In this document: positions 1 through 11,300 of the stretch, in pieces
How the letters are laid out: each line of letters begins with the position of its first letter
How positions within the stretch are numbered: the stretch's first letter is position 1
Source: Symbiodinium sp. CCMP2592
Taxonomy: Eukaryota; Sar; Dinophyceae; Suessiales; Symbiodiniaceae
Direction of reading: 5' to 3'
Assembly: GCA_905221615.1 (NCBI GenBank)
Contig: CAJNDT010001890.1
Location: forward strand, 1,666,602 to 1,730,601
Length of the DNA: 64,000 bases
The notes under the pieces: model-generated
The model's input: only the letters and a program-made list of their open reading frames with translations
Databases searched by the model: none
What the model was told of the DNA's origin: nothing
Translations under genes and position numbers: made by a program

Positions 1-20
1 CAATCAGTTGTCAACGGTGC

Positions 21-497
21 ATGATAACATGTTGTGGAATTCGGTATTATGCTTGCTACATTAAGGAAGAGAATGTTCGCAAGCTGTTCAAGATCATCAA
101 GCGCCGACGAAAGGAGTGGGCCAGAGCTGCAAGCAGGAATCGACTTCAGGAGGAGGAAGATGAGCAGGAAGAGGAATCCGGGGAGGATGAGAATGAACCA
201 GAGGAGGCAGAAGATGATCATGAGGATAAGAAGGGTGAGGGCAAGGGGCCCGCACACGGGGCCGCAGATGACAAGGAGCAGGAAGAGGATTCTGCCGGGG
301 AGGGGGAAGGAGAGGAGGAGGAAGATGTTGATGCTCACGATGCGATTGTGGAACTGCCCGGTAGTGGTGGAAGTAGCAGCTATGGAATGCAACAGAAACG
401 TGATAAGCTCGCCGAAATCAATGCCCAGATCGCAGAACTACGAGAATCTTTGATCGGGTACTTGGACTGCTTTAGTTCTAATCTTGGTAGCAACTGA
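21..497 (+). CDS. acidic coiled-coil ORF, possible exon
   Basis: Open frame of 158 codons from an ATG at 21. It has a basic start (KIIKRRRKEWARAASR), a long Glu/Asp-rich middle and a short helical end (KRDKLAEINAQIAELRESL) with heptad-like spacing. Composition suggests a nuclear or scaffold-type segment. I do not recognise a family. It lies on the same strand as the exons further right and could be an exon of the same gene or the 3' part of a gene starting left of the window; the stop at 495 may be read-through into an intron. Confidence 0.4.
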   Translation: MITCCGIRYYACYIKEENVRKLFKIIKRRRKEWARAASRNRLQEEEDEQEEESGEDENEPEEAEDDHEDKKGEGKGPAHGAADDKEQEEDSAGEGEGEEEEDVDAHDAIVELPGSGGSSSYGMQQKRDKLAEINAQIAELRESLIGYLDCFSSNLGSN

Positions 498-1037
498 CCC
501 TGGTATACGTCCGAGAATGTCATCTTACGGCACAGCTTAAGGCACCCGAAGCCGGCTCCTACATTGCATCCTGGCAGCTCGCCCGAATTCTTTTTTCTAG
601 AATACGAAAGATGCTATATAGTACCTCATATATGACTGGCAGCTGCGAGGTGAGCCCATCCGCATCGATGACAGCCCTGAACCCGAACGACGTCCTGCCC
701 TTCGCCGTGCTCGCTCCAAGCGACCCAGCCCAGGAGCCAATCCTGATGAAGAGGCGGGCTTCTTCTGTTGTGAGCAAATCATGATTTGGGAATTCAGTTG
801 TGGTCTTGGGTATGGTAGAAGGACACCCAAGTATGGTCAAGCTGCCGACGAAAGACTTCGGCTACTTTGCATGGCCTCTCCTCAGCCGAGACCCTTGTGT
901 TGCCGGGAAAGCCCTTGGACCGAGTGGAGCCCGAGGTAGGTTCGCTAATATGCATATGAAATGTGCTGTGTATGTATGTATGTATGTATCAATAGTCAAG
1001 AGCTTGCTTGTCTAGAATGCATGGCTTGAGCTGGCAG

Positions 1038-1640
1038 GTTTCAGAGCCGATCGTGACTGCCCAGGAGCAGAATGCTTTGCGAGCACTGAAACGTCCTGCT
1101 AAGCGGGGACCCAAGGGCGGCCCAAAAGCTAAGGCCAAAGCTAAAGCAAAGGCTACAGCTAAAGCTAAAGCTAAAGCTAAAGCTAAAGCTAAAGCTGCTG
1201 CTAAAGCTACTGCAAAAGGCCAGGGGAAAGGATGCAAGGGCAAGGCTGCTTGCAAAGCGAAGGCGAAAGCGAAGGCGAAATCGAGGGCGAGATCCAACGA
1301 TGCCGTGGAGGCCCCGCTGGACCCAACGGCAGGCAGCGAGCCTGCTACCAGCCGTGGCCGAGGACGGGGAAAAGGCAGAGGACGTGGGCGAGGCCGTGCT
1401 GAGGATGTGCCAGCAGCTCCACCAGCTGCTGAGGATGCAGGTGCCGTGGTGCCAGCAGATCCAGCAGATGCTGAGGATACAGGTGCGAATCCGCCGCCGG
1501 CAGCGGCTGCAGATGGAGAAGCCTGTGAGCTGGGATGCCCAAGGTGCCGGTGGAGCCGTGGAGGCTGCCTCACGTGCCGGAATCCCAGCTACGTGTATCG
1601 AGGAGTCCGTGGACGGCCACGAACCCGAGCCGAGGACTAG
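1038..1640 (+). CDS. Lys/Ala-repeat protein segment with a C-x2-C-x6-C-x2-C motif
   Basis: A likely splice acceptor (CTGGCAG) precedes 1038 and the frame stays open to the stop at 1638. The protein begins VSEPIVTAQEQNALRALKRP, then about 65 residues of KA repeats resembling histone-H1 tails, an RGRGRGKGRGRGRGR stretch, an Ala/Pro/Asp linker, and near the end a compact four-cysteine motif (CPRCRWSRGGCLTC) that could bind one zinc. The basic repeats suggest nucleic-acid binding. The true 3' end is probably an intron donor shortly after the cysteine motif. Function unknown. Confidence 0.45.
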   Translation, partial: VSEPIVTAQEQNALRALKRPAKRGPKGGPKAKAKAKAKATAKAKAKAKAKAKAAAKATAKGQGKGCKGKAACKAKAKAKAKSRARSNDAVEAPLDPTAGSEPATSRGRGRGKGRGRGRGRAEDVPAAPPAAEDAGAVVPADPADAEDTGANPPPAAAADGEACELGCPRCRWSRGGCLTCRNPSYVYRGVRGRPRTRAED

Positions 1641-2600
1641 GTGCTCAGCTTGATCAGGGGAGCTAGATCGACTTTTCAACGGGGTTTGCCACATGATGTG
1701 CCATGCTTAATTATTTGGGGCATGCTTGGATGCACAGGGAAAAGAACCTTGTGTGTCAGTGCATGCAAACGTTCCCTTATGGGGTTCATGCAAGTGGTCC
1801 CTCACGCCAGAATCTATCCATGTTACCCACATGTAATAAGTACAGCAATCAAGGGTAGTATAGGGGACCACAAACGCATTCAAAAGCTGTGTAGTGTAGC
1901 CCTTTGCTGCCGATCCTCCGAAGTGTGCTTTCGCGAAGAAAACGATCGAGATTGTAGTCATCTGAAGTGCAGCAGAGTATCATTCCATCATCGGTCATTT
2001 GTATGCAGCCAGGTACAGCCCGATGAGTTTCGCATGGAGGAAGCGGCAACGGAGCACGTCCTCAGGTGCCACGGTTTTGCTTTGCATGATTGGGATTATG
2101 GCTTTACTTTTCTGCTATCGCTCCCGTGTACTGAATGCGATTGCTCGCATCAGCCTGTCAAGCTTCAGCTTGTGTGTTTACATGTCACGATCATATATAT
2201 ATATCTTGATCATCCGATAGTGAACCTTGGACCCGAGAGCCATGTGATTGGGAGCCATGTGGTTCTGCCATCAAGTATCCGCAGCAGCCGTCCTCGAGAT
2301 GCATTATGCACTCACGCATCGTAGCTTTGCTTACTTTATACAGATCAGAAAAAAACTATATCCCAGGTTCTCTTGATTCTGGTCCTGCTTTTCTTCAAGA
2401 CGGAGGGCTCGGATCTGGAGAAGGCCCAGCAGTGCAGCAAGTCGGGTGTACCAATATTGCCAGCAGTACAGTACTTTAGATTCAAACAAAGGAGACTTGG
2501 AAGTACTGGGCACCTCTGCCTGGTTTTCTGATTCAACTACAACAAGGACCAGCCTCATATCTGCGAACAATATATGGGTGTCTCTACGTCTATCGCTGCC

Positions 2601-2602
<2 letters not shown>

Positions 2603-2649
<47 letters not shown>
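2603..2649. repeat. (CT)n microsatellite
   Basis: Uninterrupted CT dinucleotides over about 47 bases. Confidence 0.95.
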
Positions 2650-2652
<3 letters not shown>

Positions 2653-2687
2653 ATCTATCTCGATGCCTTTCCCTTCTGAGGCTCTGC

Positions 2688-2741
2688 GGATTCTGGAGCT
2701 ATCGCTATTAAGATGCTGGACATGCAATATTCGAGCAGCAC
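2688..2741 (+). pseudogene. decayed fragment of the transposase-like exon found at 10997-11052
   Basis: The stretch GGATTCTGGAG...TTCGAGCAGCAC matches 10997-11052 closely: 2710-2741 equals 11021-11052 at 31 of 32 positions, and the flank to the left matches with a 3-base gap. In the frame of the intact exon (YRHQDAGHAIFEQH) this copy reads YRY-stop-DAGHAIFEQH, because the Gln codon CAA has become TAA. It is therefore a broken partial duplicate 8.3 kb from its source. 2742-3300 contains short open stretches (for example DVWLSFHTDEAQWQHQPNQ near 3030-3080) that may be neighbouring decayed exons. Confidence 0.7.
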
Positions 2742-3299
2742 GGGTCACTACATGCCGGTGTGTATGCTGCCGCTTGCACTTATCATATCTGTCTTTTAAT
2801 TCAATCAGTTTTAAATCAAGCTCCCATCGCACCGAGGTTTATCTCCAGGCCTTCTGGTTCTGGGGTTTCGGCTGCAGACCTATGGCTTGTGGAAATGGGT
2901 ACTGTCGGAGCCTCTTGCTTGCACTGGAGTTTCATTATCCTCAAAACATATCAACAGCCCTCCCAAAAACTACATTGCCCAACACCTAGGAAATCTGCTT
3001 CGGCAACCCCATGGATAGATGCAGATGTGTGGCTATCCTTCCATACGGATGAAGCTCAGTGGCAGCATCAGCCCAATCAGGTAGGCAGCAGCCGTAGCTA
3101 CCTTGTCTTAAACAAGCTGTCAACTTCTCTTGGGCAGGTGACATTGGCCTACGGTGGAGTCGGAGAGTTCATCTACGAGGAATTCCCAGGATGTGCGGGT
3201 CGAAGCTGAGACCACATTCTTAAGGGTTTTGAGGCAAGTTCTAGCACGTAGTTTCACAGGCTGAGAGCTTGGACTCTCTTCGTGGCAGCAAAGGAACGG

Positions 3300-3839
3300 G
3301 TCGCATGGGGGTGTTAAGGGTCTATAGTTCAAGCAAATTAGAGGTTGCCGTATTTCTAGAAATCGCCAAATTGAGGAGGTGTTGGTTGTTATGTTAGATC
3401 AAGTTCGTATTGGGGTTCTACAGTAGATCGCTGGCATTCCTGAGAAGTAGTGCACAGCTTCAGTTTGAATAGGGCCAAAGCTAAGACTACGTAATACTTC
3501 AAGTTCTCCTAAACTCGCAGTCGTAGGCGACCTGTTCCGAAGACACTGGATGCCCTGAAGCATGTTCGTCCTTGCATGAGTTCTGTGCATGTGTATAGTA
3601 TAGTATCAGGATAAGATGCATGCCCTTGTGTTGCATGTTTATGTATACACACCACATGAATATCGCATGAATATGTGCACAGCACATGTCCTCATGCTAC
3701 ACAATCAATAAGAATAACAAACCTATATAGCCCAAAACCCCATGCAAGACCTCTAGAGGGCCTGGGTGACGATATTTTTAAGTGCGAACAAATGATGATA
3801 CTGGCACTCCTAGCAATACCGCCAAACGAGTGCTAGACT
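3300..3839. other. stretch without a recognised gene
   Basis: I see no convincing coding exon, RNA gene or ordered repeat here; open frames are short and not protein-like. Confidence 0.5.
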
Positions 3840-3841
3840 GC

Positions 3842-3898
<57 letters not shown>

Positions 3899-3962
3899 GT
3901 AGTAGTACTAGTACTAGTACTAGTACTAGTACTAGTACTATATAGTACTAGTACTAGTAGTA
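3840..3962. repeat. (TAG)n then (ACTAGT)n microsatellite
   Basis: About 19 TAG units up to 3897, then about eight ACTAGT units with one TATAGT interruption. Confidence 0.95.
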
Positions 3963-4074
3963 GTCGTCCTTGTAAGAGTAGTATAAAGTAGTATATAGTA
4001 GCAGAGGCAGTAGTAGTATAGTTATACTACATAAATAGGGTAGTAGTAATAGTACTACTAGTATACTACTGCTT

Positions 4075-4075
<1 letters not shown>

Positions 4076-4113
<38 letters not shown>

Positions 4114-4480
4114 TGCTACTTCTACTGCTACTATACAACCACTGCTGCTACCACTACTACTACAACAACTCCTACTACTACTACTACTACGACTACTACT
4201 ATTATTACTATTATCACGATGACGGCATGCCATGTGACACACTCTTGCTGCTGCTGTTGCTACCCTACTGCTGTTGTTGCTTGGAGTTCCATTTACCAAC
4301 TGCTTCACAACACACTTTGAACCACACTATGCTGCTACGACTACTACTACGACTGCTTCTACTACTACCACCACTCCCGCACTACAACTCCTGCTGCTGC
4401 TACTATGCTCTACTACACCAGCACTTGTTCCTTGTCTTCTACCACTGTATCCCGTACCACCACTACAACTACTACCTATA
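4076..4480. repeat. degenerate (CTA/CTG)n microsatellite
   Basis: Perfect CTA triplets at 4076-4110 grade into mixed CTA, CTG and CAC triplets. All overlapping long ORFs are poly-Leu, poly-Tyr or poly-Thr artefacts. Confidence 0.9.
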
Positions 4481-4637
4481 TAATATATCTATATATATAT
4501 ATACATACATATATATATAAAGCTCTGCTGTTACAACCTACCATGGTATACTATACATAGCTTCTATACTAGCGATACGACTATATACTCCATTATGATT
4601 GCTTTCACTATACCAGAAAGCTACTGCTATGTATACT

Positions 4638-4836
4638 TAATTCTTCTTCTACTACTACTACTATACGACGACGATACATACTTACTGCTACAGCTACAAC
4701 TACTGCGACTGCTGCTGCTACTACTGCTGCTGCTGCTACTCTTGCTGCTGCTGCTGTTGCTCAGCACTATGCTGCTACTACTACTACTACTACTGCTACT
4801 CCTACTACTACTCCTACTACTACGACCACTTGTAGC
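4638..4836. repeat. degenerate (CTA/CTG)n microsatellite
   Basis: Second triplet array, followed by (TA)n at about 4840-4860. Confidence 0.9.
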
Positions 4837-4999
4837 TACGTATATATATATATATATATGAATATGTATACATATTGTATGTGTGTGTGTTACTCTATGC
4901 CTTGAGGCAGTGCACGTCGTGATCGCCGTCGTCGCCGTGGTGGTAGTATAGTACTGATTATGTGTGTTCAGTTTATATATCGCTGCCGTCGTCGTTGTA

Positions 5000-5041
<42 letters not shown>

Positions 5042-5072
5042 CATCTACATATATATATATATATAATATATA
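5000..5072. repeat. (AT)n microsatellite
   Basis: Two AT runs separated by short interruptions. Confidence 0.9.
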
Positions 5073-5167
5073 TAAATGTTTATACGTATCCATCATATAC
5101 AGAAATATATACCACTAAGACGACGACGGATATATAGGTGTTGCTGTTGTTGCTGGTACACAACGAT

Positions 5168-5171
5168 ATTG

Positions 5172-5228
<57 letters not shown>

Positions 5229-5230
5229 GT
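5168..5230. repeat. (TAC)n microsatellite
   Basis: About 20 perfect TAC triplets, then degenerate CTA/CTG triplets to about 5300. Confidence 0.95.
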
Positions 5231-5347
5231 ACTACTACTGCTACTAGTACTACTACTATATCACTCATGCTGCTTGCAGCTGCTGCTGCTGTTGCTTCGA
5301 TTGCAATGCTACTGTGGGCGGATATACATTATATATATATATATATA

Positions 5348-5408
5348 TATACTAATGATCACATACTATATGATGCTTTGCATCATATAGTATGTGATCA
5401 TTAGTATA
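5348..5408. repeat. perfect 29-bp inverted repeat with 3-base loop
   Basis: The left arm starts TATACTAATGATCACATAC and the right arm is its exact reverse complement, separated by TTT. The transcript would form a 29-bp perfect hairpin. It is preceded by (AT)n. Confidence 0.95.
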
Positions 5409-5740
5409 GATATATAGCTCCTGTACTAGCAGACTCTACTTTGAGTGATCTGTTGCTGTTACCTATCTATGAAACAAAGCCCCACCCCCAACCCATGCTT
5501 CAGCCACGGCCCGACGAAGGGCCCCCGCAGACAAAGCCTTGCATAGATTTGCCATGGGGGGCTTGGGTTGCGGGTTTTAAGCTAAGCTGGGCTGCTTTCG
5601 GGTTTTGTGTTGTGTTTGTTAAAGGGTTGGAAGGTGATCTGGGTGGCAGGTGTCGCTTTTGAGAGGGCTGGCTTATAGCTTTTTAAAGGGTTTTAATGGT
5701 TTTTTACGCTTTTTTGCTGTTTTGGAGCTAATTTGAGGTA

Positions 5741-5806
5741 AAACCGCAGTGCCGTAATTTGGCGTGCAGTGCCGTAACTTTGTGTGCCAGTGCCGTAATT
5801 TTGCGT
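5741..5806. repeat. three short tandem copies of a CAGTGCCGTAA motif
   Basis: CAGTGCCGTAATTTGGCGTG, CAGTGCCGTAACTTTGTGTG and CAGTGCCGTAATTTTGCGTT follow one another with spacing of about 21 bases. Confidence 0.85.
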
Positions 5807-6089
5807 TACGCGGGATTACGCCGTAAATCGCACTATTTGGGCTGCTTCTGCTCAGGCTTTTTGTGTCACTTGTGTGACAAGTAGGGTGGCTTTTACACCC
5901 TACACCCCCGTCCCATAGCAGTGGGCCACTCGTAGGGCCGGGCAAGTCCTCATGGCTACGAAGTGCAAAGCAGAACCGCCACAAGTGGAGAATATCGAAG
6001 CAGATATTAGAGCCCCTGACTTGCACTAGTGTAACATCCTGTTTAATTCCTATACTCATGTAACACATCCCCCACCCAGTAAACTTCAG

Positions 6090-6690
6090 CTGAGGCAGCA
6101 GAGCTTGCTTTGGCAGAGCTGAAAGTCAAGGCCGAGCAGATCCGCAGAGGTTGGTCGTCTCAGGAAGATGCTGCCCTGGCGGCTCCTGTGCTTCCAGAAG
6201 TTGCTAGCACGGCTCCCCCAGCAGCCGGTGATGAGCAGCAACACGCAAACGATGAACACGAGGGTTGCCATGATGACTTAGCAGCAGAAACCGAGGCAAA
6301 CCAGGAAAGCACTGCCACAGCAACAGCAGCAACCGATGCAGACCAGGAAAGCACTGCCACAGCAACAGCAGCAACCGATGCAGACCAGGAATGCACTGAC
6401 TCACCAGCAGCAGCAACCAATGCAGACCTGGAATGCACTCGCACAGCAGCAGCAGCAACCAATGCAGTCACACGTCGTCCTGTAGCAACACCTGCCCGTA
6501 CTCCACAACAGATTTCACGACCAATCTCAACCGATGCACAGCCGAGATCCCAGCAACTGTGGGAGCAAGAGTTCCCAGCATCACCGCATGCTGCCCCAAC
6601 TCCCCCGAGTCCGGATGATGATGATGATGATCTCCTGATTATGGATGTTGATCCCGAAGCTAGGCAGCAAAAGCATTGGTGTAGAGGCAA
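6090..6690 (+). CDS. Ala/Thr-rich exon with 14-residue repeats
   Basis: An acceptor (AAACTTCAG) ends at 6089 and the frame is open to 6743. It reads AEAAELALAELKVKAEQIRR, then a linker, then four 14-residue repeats based on ADQESTATATAATD, a Pro-rich part and an acidic DDDDDDLLIMDVDPEA block. No catalytic domain is visible. The low-complexity linker character matches the other upstream exons on this strand. The 3' end is uncertain; a donor may lie near 6690. Confidence 0.45.
6296..6463 (+). repeat. four tandem 42-bp repeats inside an exon
   Basis: Unit begins GCAGACCAGGAAAGCACTGC; units 1 and 2 are nearly identical, units 3 and 4 diverged. The 42-bp period keeps the frame. Confidence 0.9.
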
Positions 6691-7030
6691 GTTGTGCATC
6701 TACATAGCCACGACGTCCTTACCCATATATGGAGTTGCTACATAAGACATCGTTCCAATAAATGCCGGTCTATCCCTATATATATATATATATATATATA
6801 CCTAACCATGTATACTTCTAGCTACCCACATTATACCCAAACCCAATACGTATGTGGTAACTATAAATGATCCAAGACCAGGAGCCTCGATGTTGTAAAG
6901 TTTCTAAAGTACAGAATGTATCCTATATGTCAAGCAGACAATCCTGAGCACCAAGTCCTCCCCTAATTGTATTTGGTTTTGCTAGGTCCCTTTACCAATC
7001 TTAGAACCCTGAACCAATTCTAACTTCGGC

Positions 7031-7128
7031 CAAGGACGACACGGAGCTCCGGGAACTCCTCCACAAAGCCAGCTTCGAAGTGAAGGCCCAGCCGTTGACC
7101 CCAACAGCAGCCCGGTTGCCTTGGATAG
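7031..7128 (+). CDS. possible small exon
   Basis: The frame AKDDTELRELLHKASFEVKA then QPLTPTAARLPW is open and protein-like, ending at a TAG soon after a possible GC donor. No family recognised; exon borders are not fixed. Confidence 0.3.
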
Positions 7129-7216
7129 GGCAAATGTAGAGATCGAGGGTGTGTTTTCTGCATCAACACGTATATCCCACTCTAGGCTTAGCTATGTATG
7201 TCGTGAAATACTCTGA

Positions 7217-7806
7217 GGTGGCAGATGAGGATATGGATGGCATAAATGATCCATACTGGGAGCGAATCCCTGCTACGGTGCCTGACACAGTGCATTATGA
7301 GCCAATGCACGAGTGGAAACCTCCAGCCGAAGCCGATGCTGCTGGGGGATACAGAGCCAAACCTGCTCTTGTTGAGGAAACCGCAGCTACTCAGGTGGTG
7401 CCGAGCCCCAAGCGATCCCCGCTTCCGAAGAAGAAGCTGTTCCATTCCCCAAGCCCAAGCAAGCATCGCAGAATCCGTTCCCCATGCCTTTCTCCGCCAA
7501 CCAAGTCTGCAAAGAAGTCGAGGGGCAGAACTGCAAGCCCAAGAACCGTCCAAAAGTCAAGGAAGCACCACACCCCCGAGTCCGTCGAAAAGTCCAGGAA
7601 GCACCGCACCCCCAAGTCCATGGAAAAGTCCAGGAAGCACCGCACCCCGAAGAAACCCAGCAGCCACGTGTCCAGGTCCGAGGTTACCCCCGAGCCGAAC
7701 AGAAAGCGAAAGTCCCGAAGCCCAAGCAATGAATCCGAAGACGCTTCGAGTGTTTCTTCTACCAGCAAGATGCCTTCGACGAAGGGTGGCAAGGCCTTTA
7801 ATAAGG
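7217..7806 (+). CDS. Ser/Arg/Lys/Pro-rich exon with KSRKHRTPKS repeats
   Basis: After an AG at about 7216 the frame reads VADEDMDGINDPYWERIPAT, then a basic Ser/Pro-rich part with three 12-residue repeats of KSRKHRTPKSxE type, and ends at a possible GT donor near 7806. Such SP/RS-like repeats are common in nuclear proteins and are often phosphorylated; that is general knowledge, not shown here. It is probably joined to the exons from 8124. Confidence 0.45.
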
Positions 7807-8123
7807 GTTATGTATGTATATGAATCTATATATGTGTAGATACCCATCCATGTATACACACCCACACATATGAGAGTGAAGTTTAGGGCAGTATATCTTC
7901 ATGTATCTATACCGATATATATACTGTATGTATTTAGAGATACGATGTACTCTCACCCAACCCTTGTATGTGTCGGATACACGTGCTCCTTAGGGGAAGG
8001 CTTTATGGGGTGTTATTTCGGAATATAGACTTATTTTATTTCAAGCATTTTGTGCCTTCTAGATTATAGAAAAATACTATCCCGGTACTGTCTTGAACCG
8101 TAAATCATCCCCTAACTATGCAG

Positions 8124-8309
8124 GGCCGAAGCAAAATCCAGATCACGAAGAGGGAGCTCCGAAACTACCAAGCCACGCTTCGGAGAATGTGCCGGCCGTC
8201 CGCCAAGCGAGGAACCTTGCAGGTTTCGAATGATGTGGCCGACAAGTGGAAGTGTACGAAAGCTAGGAAGCAGCTGCTAGTGGCTCTTATCACATGCAGT
8301 GGCGACAAA
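8124..8309 (+). CDS. exon of the transposase-like gene
   Basis: 62 codons after CTATGCAG; reads GRSKIQITKRELRNYQATLR and later KRGTLQVSNDVADKWK. It would end at a GA donor (AAA|GATTCC), which joins in phase to 8415 to give SGDKDAFNHRMEI. Confidence 0.5.
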
Positions 8310-11300
8310 GATTCCTGGTGCAATCTAAATTGAACCATGTTTGTCGTCGTCTGTCGTCGTCTGTCGTCAGAACTCCACGCATGTTTCTATGGCATCGCAT
8401 GCATGTTATTTAAGGATGCTTTCAATCACCGGATGGAGATCCTCATCTCCAGCACGAAGGAAGGGAAAGTTGTGATCAACAGCGGTTTCTACAGCGAAGC
8501 TGCAATGAAGAGCGAACTCAACTTCTCTAAGCCACTCGCCCATCTTTGGTAGTTACAACACTCCCTGCTTAGGTAAGTCGCTCGACCCACTATCTGAATG
8601 CTGCCACGGTCTGCCAAGGGAGAGAATCGCCGCCGTCGTCAAGTACTGCACGAAGAACCGTCAGCGAAAGAAGCTGCTGACGAGGCCTGTCGTGAGATAA
8701 ACAGAATTCCACTTGAACTTCTCCCCCGATGCAGGAGAGACAAATACCAGCCCGATATCAAGGAGTATTGGGTTGATACTTCTACGGTCGGCAGCCTCAG
8801 CACGAGCCACAAGGAACAGTTCAATCAGTACATCGAGATCTTGGATCCCGATTGCAGCATGCCTGTCCCGCTTCTCGAGAATTCCCCGAAGCCTGACTAC
8901 GAACGGGAAGATGATGATGATGATGATGAACATGATGCTTCTAGCTCTGCAGGCGAGGAGGAGTCTGCCCCAAGCGCCACGAAGAGCAAAAAAAAGAAGA
9001 ACAAGAAGAAGAGCAAAACCACCCCAAGCCCCAAGTCTCGATCCTCCAAGAGGGCGGTGCTACAAAGGCAGGAAAGGAAGGCTAAGGAGAACCGAGAAGA
9101 GGCGATTGAATCAGCTCGGGAGGCTGGGGTTATGAGTATTGTCTTGCTTCTACATGTGTATCTACATAGGATTTCACCCCGTGTTACCAATAATCGTGCA
9201 GGAACTCGAGAGGATCCCACCCATGCTTTCGGATATTCTGAAGCTCCGTATCAAGATGGATACTACACTGGAAAGCCTTCGTGCCAAAAAGGATGCTGAT
9301 ACCCACAAGCTACTTGGTTGATTCCTTGATTCCCATCTGTGTCTTCAGATTGAAGACTCAAATGGAACTAAGGGCCCAGGAGACCATTGTGGGGCAATCC
9401 GAAAAGCTGATGGCGATCCATGATGAGCTTGCTGAGGTTAAATCTGAGCACGGCCCGGGTTCTGTGCCAGACAAGGCGAAACCTAGTGCAATTTATTATA
9501 TAGCCTCCCGTGGTAGTGTGAATGATAATCCCTATTCCTATTCGATTGATGAATGTGATGCGATCTAAGGACCCTTGACAAAATCTCAGCGAACTCGTTG
9601 GAGCTGAACAAGTTGTTCCCCGGCTCAATCGTCCACCCCGCCTTTTTGCACGCAGATATCGGTCGCCCCAATGTTGTGTGAACCTTGCTTCTCAGGACGA
9701 GTCGGTTTACGATGGAGGAGAAGAAGCTGAAACGGTATCTTGGGTGCAATATCTTCCGTGCTATTTAAACATGTCTAACATAGTTTGCTATTGCTGGGAC
9801 TCCATGTAATTATTTACTTTGTAACACTCAGGACGATTCTCCGCAGCAAGTCCAAGAAAAACGTCAGGGCCAAGGCTGATGGTGATGACGAGGACGATGA
9901 AAGTGATGATGAGCCGGTGAAAGGACCGAAGGTTAAGGCTAAAGCTAAGGCAGCCCCCAAGGGGAAGCCTGCTGCTAAGAAGCCGGCGAAGAAGTAGCTT
10001 GCCCGTGCAGAGTGCAATGTCGCAGTGGGTCAGGGTTTTCAATGTTCACGGCCTATATCTACCTTACTGGGTCCCGGGGGCAAGTTCTTCTGTCCACAGC
10101 ACGAACAGTTCGTCGATGTGGTTGCAAGGCTTGCATGCATCTACGTATGCGAGGATCCGTAATGGATCCGATTAGCTCTGAAGCCTGGGGCCTCAACATG
10201 AAACGAGACGAAAAAATCAAGAGCCTGCTCACTTTGTCGTATCGCTGCTATGTCTGATCTATACGAAACCTTGATTGTAATCTTATCTTGGATGCACTGC
10301 AGGTGCCAAGAAGCCGCCGAAGGATGACAAACCTGGAGCTGCTTCCACTGCCTTGCAGAAAGCTCGGGGATCAGGGGTGCCGGGGTCCAAACAAATCAAT
10401 CTATGTAATCGTCGAGTCTCGGGGTCCTTGTACACATCCATGTATTCAGAGAATAGCTCGGGGCCAAGTCAGTATCCTCAAATAAACCCCAATATCTCGA
10501 AACCTTGAAACAATCTTGAGTTAAAGCCTACACAAACAAGAAGGGTTCAACAAACTGTATCCTGATGCCTTGGAATTACTCTAAGTTTGTTTGTGTATAT
10601 TGTTGGATCTACAATAAGGTTTGTAAGAGAATACTACACGAATAAGCCCTACTCCCACCCTGTAGGTAAACGACAAGCTGCTCTGCAATATCGCTGCGGG
10701 CTTTATGGACGAGTGCCGTGATGCCGACCCTGATATTGCAAACGAGCTTGCAAGCTCTGGTTTACTTTCTGACCTACGACGGCAATCTAAGACAGGCCAT
10801 GAGAACGAATCTGGTAAAGTCTTTCAGAAGCGAGGCTTGGCTCTTCCTGTACCATTGACATATATTGATTTGGGCAAGGAAAAGCAGCATCCTGTGCTGA
10901 AGATATCAGACATGCTACAAGTTTTGGCTGATAAGAAGAAGCTACAGCTTTTCTGGGGTAGCACGAGACTGAAAACCCGATCAGCAAACCTCAAAGAATT
11001 CTGGAGTCGTTATCGCCATCAAGATGCTGGACATGCCATATTCGAGCAGCACAACGATCGTCTCGACAAGGTGTTGCCAGTGCAGATCCATGCAGATGAG
11101 GGCGAGACGCTCAAGAAGAGTGGTGTGATGATCATCAACTTTCAGTCTCCTATGGGGTTTGGAATCAGCACTTCTGACGACGTTGACGATGCCATGGGTT
11201 TGAATTACACCGGTAATACATATTCCACTCGGTTTCTGTATACGGTGTGCACGAAACGTTCTTACAGTAAGAAGAACAAGTTCGTGTTGGATTCGATTCT

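Noticed and set aside
2011-2064. possible 18-codon exon (VQPDEFRMEEAATEHVLR)
   Set aside because: Fits AG and GT borders but is too short and isolated to support.
5673-6068. - strand ORF of 131 codons
   Set aside because: Much of it translates the CAGTGCCGTAA tandem repeat; no splice or motif support.
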